From assembly GCF_958450345.1 (NCBI RefSeq), contig NC_088780.1:93260226-93324225 (forward strand): a DNA stretch of 64,000 bases, written 5' to 3'. Position numbers and translations under genes: made by a program. Origin of the DNA: Calliphora vicina. Lineage: Eukaryota; Arthropoda; Insecta; Diptera; Calliphoridae. Of the stretch, positions 56,259-64,000 are shown in pieces. How positions within the stretch are numbered: position 1 is the stretch's first letter; each line of letters begins with the position of its first letter. The notes under the pieces were generated by a model. The model made no database searches. It worked only from the letters and a program-made list of their open reading frames with translations, and was not told the DNA's origin.

Positions 56259-57413
56259 TATAAATACATTTACGCGGTACTTTATTTACGCGAATTCGAT
56301 ATAACGCGAACTCAAATTAGCAACCATTTTTTGAAATACGGGACTTCTTTTACACGATTTTTATATAACGCTGCAACAAACAACAAGAAACAAAAAAAAC
56401 ACAAGCGAATAACAGATTTATTTTTTGAAAACTTTTTTTTATTTTTATAAATTTTTTGTTACATATGTTTTGATCTCTTTTATGTATTAGAATATTTCGT
56501 TTTTTTAATTGACATTTTTTCCTTAATTTTCGATAAGAAATAATTTTTTAGTTGAGTTTTTTTACTTCACTTTTGTTTTAATTAAGTTTTTAAAAGTACA
56601 AATAAAATAAGTTTACTTAAAGTATATATCGTCGCCTTAAATGCAAACGGACGTAACTAGATTTTTATTGTTTTTACAGGATACGTTATAAAGTCAATAA
56701 TAATAGTGTATTCTTGGCCATTTTTCAATCAATCAAAAACTCGATTTTGAATTTTTGTGTAGTTAAGTCCGCTTTCACTTAAGGTGACGATATGTATGTA
56801 TGTACATTGGGGATATAACATTTGACATATTTTGCAAATATGCAAATTGGCATAGCATAGCCGAATAGAGAATTAAAAATTATGAAAAATCAGGATATTA
56901 TTTTTTCGCAGTTGTTAAAAAATTTCACGCACCAAAAGCAATAAAGTTTTTTATTTAATATTTTCAATTAATTTGAAAAACAGTATAATTTATTTTAATA
57001 ATAAGTGCGGACATACTTCAAAAGATAATTTTTTATGCCTCACACTTTCAAAAAAAAATTATGAAATTATTTATATAATTTTTCAAAGAAAAAAAAAATT
57101 GGTTTATTTTAGAAATTGGTGATGTTTTTGATTCCAAATGACCTAAAAAATGATTTTCATTATTATTTATACATCATTGGCCATGCCAAAATTAGTTATA
57201 TGCCTAATGTACATATGTATGTGTTTTCTATTTAACACGATTTTTAGGTCCCAATTTCTTTTTTGTTATGTGAGGTGTATTGTTTTACGCGAAATAAAAA
57301 ATGATTGGCCCCACAAAAGCATTTCGTTCTAAAGTAGAACCTCGTTTTACGCGAATTTGATTTACACGCAACTTTTTTGGGCCCAACAAACCGCGTAAAT
57401 GGAGCCCTACCTG
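56259..57413. mobile_element. pogo-like element relic (TTTACGCGAA ends)
   Basis: The right end, complemented, starts CAGGTAGGGCTCCATTTACG next to TA (57414-57415) and continues GCGGTTTGTTGGGCCC. The left side has ATTTACGCGGTACTTTATTT and ACGCGAATTCGATATAACGC. Short GCG-rich ends in AT-rich DNA next to TA are typical of pogo/Tigger elements. The left tip is decayed. No DDE motif was found inside. Confidence 0.55.
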
Positions 57414-57633
57414 TACTAAACTTCGTGTTATAGGGCTTGTGGCACGTCTTAACCCCAACCGATTTACCTAAATTTTTTCAGGACGATTTTCTTTACCAAT
57501 GTTCACCAAACTGGTGGGTGGACTGGCAAAAATCCAACTTTCGTTTATTAAGGGCCACCCTAATGGGCATAGTACTGTAAAGAATGTAAGGTTTTTAGAT
57601 ATTTGTTGGGATATTTTTGTAGCACATTTAATT
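57414..57633. other. Short spacer, nothing recognised
   Basis: No gene or repeat structure was recognised. Confidence 0.4.
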
Positions 57634-57803
57634 ATACCCTACACCACCATAGTGGGGAGGGTATTATGCGTTTGTGCAGATGTTTGTAACGCCCAAAAAT
57701 ATTAGTCTAACACCCACCTTAAAGTATACCGATCGACTTAGAATCACTTTCTGAGTCGATTAAGCGATGTCCGTCCGTCCGTCCGTCCGTCCGTCCGTCT
57801 GGT

Positions 57804-57837
<34 letters not shown>

Positions 57838-58412
57838 TCCATGTAAACCTTGTGCGCAGAGTACAGGTCGCAATTTTAAAGATATTTCGATCAAATTTGG
57901 TACATATTATTTTTTCGGCCCAAGGACCAAGCCTATTGAAACTCGCTGAAATCGGTCCATTATTTCACCTAGCCCCCATACAAATGTCCTCCCGAAATTT
58001 GACTTTATCGGTCATAACTGTTTAATTTATATATGTATCTCCACAAATTCCACTCCAAATAAGTTTTATATACACAAAATTCATGTCACCAAATTTTGTT
58101 ACGATCGGTCCATAATTAGTCATAGCTCCCATATAGACTCGCTTCCGAAAATCACTTTAACGTGCATAAATCGCTTAAAAATGTTGGTAAACACACAAAA
58201 TTCAACATAGTTAACTTTAATATAGACATAAATCACATGACCTCATTTCATGGTGATCGGTCCATAATTGGTCATAGCCCCCATATAACCTCACTTCCGA
58301 AAATCTCTCAAAAATATAAATTATTGAAATTTTAAAAGAAAAATTTTTTTGCTCTTTTACTTAGTGTAGGGTATTATATGGTCGGGCTTGACCGACCATA
58401 CTTTCTTACTTG
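57634..58412 (+). mobile_element. INE-1/DINE-1-like family-1 element, complete
   Basis: It starts ATACCCTACACCACCATAGT with a small subterminal hairpin (CCACCATAGTGG). It has the ACCTTAAAGTATACCGATCG block, a CCGT-then-TGGC microsatellite, three GATCGGTCCATAATTGGTCA-type blocks, TGTAGGGTATTATATGG, the hairpin GGTCGGGCTTGACCGACC and a terminal CTTACTTGT. This is the full plan of an INE-1-type Helitron derivative and serves as the reference copy here. Confidence 0.87.
57766..57838 (+). repeat. (CCGT)n(TGGC)n compound microsatellite
   Basis: About seven CCGT and seven TGGC tetranucleotides lie inside the family-1 element. The copies at 51482 and 58799 have much shorter runs. Confidence 0.95.
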
Positions 58413-58663
58413 TTTTTTTATATAGCTTTTTTATAATATAAATTTATTGTTGATTTTGCATTTTATATTTTATTATTTGTTAATTTTTCGATGACTTAAG
58501 GAAACTTGATTTCGATTGGAATTAAATTTAAAATATACACACAAATATAAAACGATTATTAAGATTTTTTTTTTCAAAATTAAACAAATAGTAAAAAAAT
58601 ACGTAAAACAATTTAAATTAAAAAAAAAAAATTAATCTTAAGGGCTAATATGACAGACTTTTT
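58413..58663 (+). repeat. Fragment related to the interior of the 48.2-kb hAT element
   Basis: GACTTAAGGAAACTTGATTT, GGAATTAAATTTAAAATA, CACACAAATAT and AAACAAATAGTAAAAAAATA follow the order seen at about 48610-48720. The hAT ends are absent. Confidence 0.5.
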
Positions 58664-59359
58664 ATACCCTACACCACCATAGTGGGGAGGGTATTATGCG
58701 TTTGTGCAGATGTTTGTAACGCCCAAAAATATTAGTCTAACGCTCACCTTAAAGTATACCGACCGACTTAGAATCACTTTCTGAGTCGATTAAACGATGT
58801 CCGTCTGCCCGTCCGTCTGGTTGGCTGTCCATGTAAACCTTGTGCGCAGAGTACAGGTCGCAATTTTGAAGATATTTCGATCAGATTTGGTACATATCCG
58901 TCCATTATTTCACCTAGCCCCCATACAAATGTCCTTCCGAAATTGGACTTTATCGGTCATAATTGTTTAATTTATAAATGTATCTCCACAAATTGCGCTC
59001 CAAATAAGTTTTATATATACAAAATTCATGTCACCAAATTTTGTTGCGATCGGTCTATAATTAGTCATAGCTCCCATATAGACCCGCGTCCGAAAATCAT
59101 TTTAACGTGCATAAATCGCTTAAAAATGTTGGTATACTCACAAAATTCAACATAGTAAACTTTCATAGAGACATAAATCACACGACCTAATATCATGGTG
59201 ATCGGACCATAATTGGTCATAGCCCCCATATAAGGCCCACTTCCGGAAATCACTCAAAAATACAAATTATTAAAATTTTAAAAGAAAAATATTTTTGCTC
59301 TTTTACTTAGTGTAGGGTATTATATGGTCGGGCTTGACCGACCATACTTTCTTACTTGT
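58664..59359 (+). mobile_element. INE-1/DINE-1-like family-1 element, complete
   Basis: Same plan as 57634-58412, in tandem orientation. It has a short microsatellite (CCGTCTGCCCGTCCGTC), an ~80-bp deletion after GGTACATAT, an intact hairpin and CTTACTTGT. Confidence 0.87.
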
Positions 59360-61319
59360 TTAATTTTGAAATTTAAGATTTAAATTTTTAAAACAATTAA
59401 AAAAAATTTATCTATTTTCTTATTTGTTTTATTAATGCCATTCATATTGACTTTTTATTGTTTGCATTTGTTGTATATGTGAATTTTGGGCACAGATTAA
59501 TTGAGAAATAATAGAATTTACATGTAAAAGACATATTAATTCTTCAAAATAAATTTTAAGTAGGTGTCGCAAATTGAAAATAAACTTATTTCACTCAGTA
59601 TCATCCAAATAATTTATATTATAAGTGAATATTTAATTTGTTGCTTATAATACGGAAGTACTATTTTGAAAATACATCTAAACTACATGATAATTCATGG
59701 AAGATGGTCTAACTGCAAGAGCATATGAAAACTTTTAGAATATTGTTTATTTTTAAAAATAATTTAACTGTAAAGTTCAGAACTTTTCACATCTTGGTTA
59801 AGCCCGTAAATAATACAATAAACATTAAAATATTATATCGGCTTAAACAAGATACATTCCAGTTAAATGTTAAATAACAAGAATAATAAAATTAGCAAAC
59901 TGTCTTATTGTATTACATACAGTTTTCCAAACATAAAAGACAATTTTAAGAAATTACTTATACATGTCAAGTTAAAATAAAAGTTGCTTTTTACTTATGT
60001 TTTTCGTATTTAATTTTAAAACGTTGTGTCACAAACAACTCGTAAGTATTTATAAATGCATGTGTGAAAAGTGGCACTTTATTTGCAAAGATAGAACAGC
60101 AAAAAATTAAATGTAACAAAAGTAAGAGTATGAATGAACTTTGAAGTGTGTTTTTCTTTGGTAAATACTGTCGTTGACACAAACACATACACTCATTTGA
60201 AGTTGAAATGTTTGAATGTAAGTTAGGTTGGCACCAGAAAAAAACGTTGTAAAATTTGTTATATTTTTATCCAACATTTAAAAAAATATGTCTAAAATTA
60301 AATGAAAATGTGTTAAAATATTATTGTTATCTTTATAGTTTACTAGCTAAAACCTTTATACTTAGTTTGGAGTTAAACAAATATATGTAAAATAAGGGAG
60401 CTATTCGGACAAAGTTTGACTAATATCGTAATTATAGTTCTCAAGATATTTAAAAATAAATATTTAATTTATATAGTTGGTGACTCAACCCCTGTATCGA
60501 TCCCTCACATTTTTTGGTTAAACTTCATGCGGTGATACAAAGTTGATACATAAAAAGTTTGAAGACATTCACAATTATAGTTCTGGAGATATTGGAAAAT
60601 AACTATTTAATTGGTATAGGTACTGCCATGCCCATTTTTTCAATTGCACCTATTTTCAGCTATGAAGCGTACAATGGTACAGTAGTAAATTTCGCAAAGA
60701 TTACAGTTCACCAGATTTCCATAATAACTATTTATGCAGTTTATATGGGTTATAATGGTTTATAGTGCCACGCCCACATTAAATTTCAAAACCAAATGTA
60801 TCCTATGGTTCAGTATAAATTTCAAAAGGATTGGTCCAGTGGTTTAAGCTGCTGTGAGTCACAATTATATATCGCACTTTATTACCTCAACATTTTTAAA
60901 ATTTCACTTTTTGCAAGAAATCAACTATCTACTGTACAAATTTCAACATATTCTGATTATTCATTCATTTCGAAAACCACATTTGAGACCATTGTCGTGA
61001 TAGTGTGGTGACTTCCTTCATATCTACAAAAAGTTTTATTTTAAGTTAACACAAACGTTGAAATATAAATGAATTGTATATGCACCAGTGTATATTCCTA
61101 TAAACTCACACTACTTTTTTTTAAAAAAATTGTAAAACTTAAACAAGAACATATTTAGGGATACAAATTTGTTTATTTAATTAGCTAAGACTTCACTTAA
61201 AATATTCTTTACAAAAAAAATCATTTGTACTTTATTTATTTTTTTTACTTAATTTTCGAGATTAACAGCCATTTTTAAGGGTATTTTCCTATAAACTTAA
61301 ATTTATGGACCACTGTAGC
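59360..61319. other. Non-coding DNA, partly repeat-like
   Basis: 60400-61010 holds blocks such as TAGTGCCACGCCCACATTAA and TACTGCCATGCCCA, reminiscent of the cores of fly INE-1-type repeats, but no ends were found. The frames at 60559 and 60796 have no recognised similarity. Confidence 0.4.
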
Positions 61320-62505
61320 ATTATTAATAATGTGTGGATGACATTGATTCCACTAATTTTTTAAGCAGATTGGAATCAACATGGAGAAACATGGATTGCA
61401 GCATTATCTTGTTGGAATATGCAATCTTCATCCATAAATGAGAGAAGAACATCTTCCAACAGTTCAAACAAAACATATTTTCGACTTTCCAACTGCAGAA
61501 AACGCTGCCCAAAGCATAACACTGAAACCATCGAAATTACGTTTTGACATCCGAACATTGTTTGATCTCAAATCGTGCCAATATGAGTCAGTACCGTCTA
61601 AATTAAATTTTTTTTTCGTCAGAGAAAAATTACTTTTTTCCACTCATCTGTCCATTTCATATATTTTCTTGCGAATTTTAGACGATTTTCTTTAAGTGCT
61701 TTTTTAGCATTGGTTTACATTTCGGCTTTTTCCATTTTATGTTTTCATCGTTTCGTAAAATGTGTGTTTGGAAGGCACTGGAAGATTCAATTTATTCTTT
61801 ATTTGTGTGGAATTCAATTTGTTGTGGGTTGCTTCTTGTTTTATTAGATTAACCCTGCGGGAAATTTGTGTCAATTGTTCTAAGAGCACTTGTCCTGTGA
61901 CCAGTGAATACAAAATTATTACCAAAATGAACGAATTATGACAGGTGAAAACAATCGGATCATTGTGATAGGTCACATAATGAACGCAAATGAACCGTTT
62001 CAGTTTATTATGAAACTGGTTACCAAATAGAATGAATTTTTTTAATCAAATATTATTAAAATACGTTGAACCGACATTGAATAAGTGCACTTAGGTTAGT
62101 TCAGCGACTTGTTCACTTGGGACAATATATGAGACAGGTCTTGTATTAACCGAAATTGAATACGTCCATTTAGGTAAGTTCAGAGACCTGTCACAAAGTG
62201 TCAGAAAGGTGTCAATTAACCCCTTCCTAGGACATCCCCATGTTAAAGTGACAGGTCCCCTTCATATAAAGTGTTAGAACTGGAACCGGTCCCTACCACT
62301 TTGGAACTGCCACGTGATAAGTTTGGTGTTAGTTCCTTTTCCCATAGGGAAGTTGTCTTCTTGTTAGTTTTGTATTTCCCTTTGTTAGTTTGCGAACTCC
62401 ATAATTTTTACCTTTCTTCAAGAAATTTCGCACCACACATTCCAAACGACCGATTTTACGTCCAATTTCTCTATTGGAACATCCTTGGTCGTGAAAAAAA
62501 TTAAT
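61320..62505 (-). pseudogene. Tc1-type transposase, frameshifted, interrupted and 3'-truncated
   Basis: On the minus strand: CSNREIGRKIGR and VVRNFLKKG (about 62395-62500) form the first helix-turn-helix region, followed by GNTKLTRRQ. After ~450 bases of unrelated sequence the second DNA-binding part follows: ISRRVNLIKQEAT and KLNSTQIKNKLNLPV, frame 61737-61976. Next comes the catalytic part: FSDEKKF-like SDEKK with NLDGTDSYWHDLRSN (about 61560-61620, first Asp present), a VMLWAAF-like block, and FQQDNAAIHVS (about 61400-61430, second Asp present). The sequence then diverges before the third acidic block (SPDLNPIENLW in the family). At least two frameshifts and a premature stop are present, so it is inactive. 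Confidence 0.8.
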
Positions 62506-62848
62506 TTGAATCTTTAAAAGTGATGAAATTTATTGATTCAAATAGAAAAAGTTGCAGTAAACTGAGATGTTACTATTAGAAACGTACCTTCGGTTGAAAA
62601 ATAACTAAAATTGATAATATTTATTTATTTTTGGTAACTTTTTTAAAAACAAATTTCACGTCTGCGTTTATACGAATCTTCCACTTAAAATAGCACCAAC
62701 AACATTTGATCGCATAATTAAGGCAAACAACAAGAATAAGAAAAAAAACTTGTTTACTTTCAAAAAGTACCGTTAAGTTGTCTCTCATTAAAAAAGTTAA
62801 ATTTTGCTTTTGGATGAGAACAACAAAGATATAACAAAAATACAGAAA
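62506..62848. other. AT-rich non-coding DNA, nothing recognised
   Basis: It may include the decayed end of the Tc1 element. No terminal repeat was found. Confidence 0.4.
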
Positions 62849-64000
62849 ACAAGTAAGAGAGCTATATTCTGCTGTGCCGAATCTTAATACCCTTCACAAA
62901 TTATACTTTAATATACAAATTTTAAATATTTTTAGGTAAACAAAATTTTAATTTTTTTTCCAGTTGTTTTTTCGAAATTGTTTTTTAATTTTTTTTTTAA
63001 ATTTTAATATTTTTTTTTTAATTTAAAAACATTTTTTTTTTTAGTTTTAAAATTTTTTTTTTTTAATATGAAAAAAAAAATCGGGTTAAAAAATATTTTA
63101 ACCCATTGTAGGTCCAACTTACTATGGTCTTATATACGTCGTTGCACAGGTCTTTGAAATATCTATCATTAGATGATATCCACACGCAGAGAAAAAATAT
63201 AATTGGGCATGGTTACTGTAACCATTTAAATAGTGTTACAAGATTTTTAACAATATTATTGTCACAGTAACCATTTACATGATTGTGGCAACCATAATAT
63301 GTTTAATTTACGTTTCACATGATTGTATCAACCATATATATGGTTACAGTAAACAAATATATGTTTGTGGCAACCATATTTATGATGAATAATTTTATCA
63401 TAATATGTTGTTCTCAAATTATGATAAGCCTTAAGACGAGAGCACCATAATATGATAAGACCTTCATCATATGAATGGTTGTCACAAACATATATTTGTT
63501 TAATGTAACCATATATATGGTTGATACAATCATGTGAAACGTAAATTAACCATATTATTGTTACCACAATCATGTAAATGGTTACTGTGACTATAATATA
63601 GTTAAAAAACTTGTAACAATATTGAAATGGTTACAGTAACCATGCCCAACTATATTTTTTCTGTGCGTGCATATTGTCTTTTATAATGATTTAGTAATCC
63701 AGATATGGTTCAAAAATAGGTAAAAAATCGAGGTTGTCCTGGTATTTTCCTTATATCTCAGCCATTTGTGGACGGATTTTCTCGATTTTAAGTAGCAACC
63801 GAGCCGGAAGAATTTTGGAGATATTGATTCGTGTATGTAAGTTATTTGGGGGCTTCAGAAAGTTGATTTCAATACACAGACGGACATGGCTATATCGACT
63901 CCGCTATCTATAGCGATTCAGAATATATATACTTTGTGGGGTCGCAAATGAAAAATGTAGAAATTACAAACGGAATGACAAACTTATATATACCCTTGCC
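62849..64000 (-). mobile_element. INE-1-like family-2 element, cut by the window end and split by a palindrome
   Basis: The 3' end at 62849 (ACAAGTAAGAGAGCTATATT) is followed by the long A/T tracts, ACTATGGTCTTATATACGTC and TCTATCATTAGATGATATCC. After the insertion at 63183-63669 the family sequence resumes CATATTGTC and continues through AAATCGAGGTTGTCCTGG, AGTAGCAACCGAGCCGGAAG, CACAGACGGACATGGC and the 5' block ending TATATATACCCTTGCC at the window edge. Only the last few 5' bases are outside. Confidence 0.82.
63183..63669. mobile_element. 487-bp palindromic element, nested
   Basis: The ends CACGCAGAGAAAAAATATAA and, complemented, CACGCACAGAAAAAATATAG extend into arms of about 220 bases (GGGCATGGTTACTGTAACC, CACATGATTGTATCAACCAT, AAACAAATATATGTTTGTGG). 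The empty site known from other family-2 copies (ATATCCATATTGTC) shows that only CA is duplicated (63181-63182, 63670-63671). The repeated GGTTAC-GTAACC motifs make each arm locally palindromic too. No coding sequence; superfamily unassigned. Confidence 0.85.

Overview
The window looks like nuclear DNA of a higher fly (Brachycera, probably a calyptrate such as the blowfly, house-fly or stable-fly group). It is strongly AT-rich and has no convincing host exon on either strand. Its dominant repeats are INE-1/DINE-1-type Helitron derivatives with a GTCY microsatellite, a hairpin near the 3' end and a terminal CTTACTTGT-like sequence. The organism is an inference from repeat type and base composition; no host gene is present to confirm it. 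All recognisable coding sequence is dead transposon: a Helitron helicase, a non-LTR reverse transcriptase, two Tc1 transposases and a hAT transposase piece. The window is best read as a repeat-rich intergenic or intronic block.

Layout. 0-13 kb: a tRNA-derived SINE, several small terminal-inverted-repeat (TIR) elements (one with a triplicated tip), a putative TTAA-flanked element, a two-copy repeat (6.6 kb, again at 41.2 kb), and an element-in-element at 9.8-10.4 kb. 13-15 kb: an element built of ~117-bp tandem units arranged as a trimeric higher-order repeat; a second copy lies at 39-41 kb. 15-26 kb: a Tc1 pseudogene interrupted by a palindrome, hAT-like and TA-flanked non-autonomous elements, and a Helitron helicase pseudogene on the minus strand. 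27.4-29.1 kb: a palindromic element split by a solo LTR and by a TA-flanked element.

29.3-34.2 kb: three INE-1-like elements nested inside each other on the minus strand; the middle one also carries a hAT element with a perfect 8-bp target duplication. A ~30-bp minisatellite of about 30 units abuts them, itself split by a TA-flanked element. 35.5-36.6 kb: a decayed non-LTR reverse transcriptase (minus). 38.4-42.2 kb: a truncated LTR and the second copies of the 13-kb, 22-kb, 5-kb and 6.6-kb repeats. 43-55 kb: an unclassified repeat in two inverted copies, an INE-1-like element split by a 1.2-kb hAT element (its empty site can be read elsewhere in the window), and further INE-1-like copies. 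55-64 kb: a foldback element, a pogo-like element, two tandem INE-1-like copies, a broken Tc1 transposase, and an INE-1-like element split by a long palindrome and cut by the window end.

The parts interact only as transposons: non-autonomous elements beside dead fragments of the enzyme classes that mobilise them, with repeated insertion into one another. I did not find a new host system. The most informative material is the nested insertion record, the higher-order repeat and the minisatellite.
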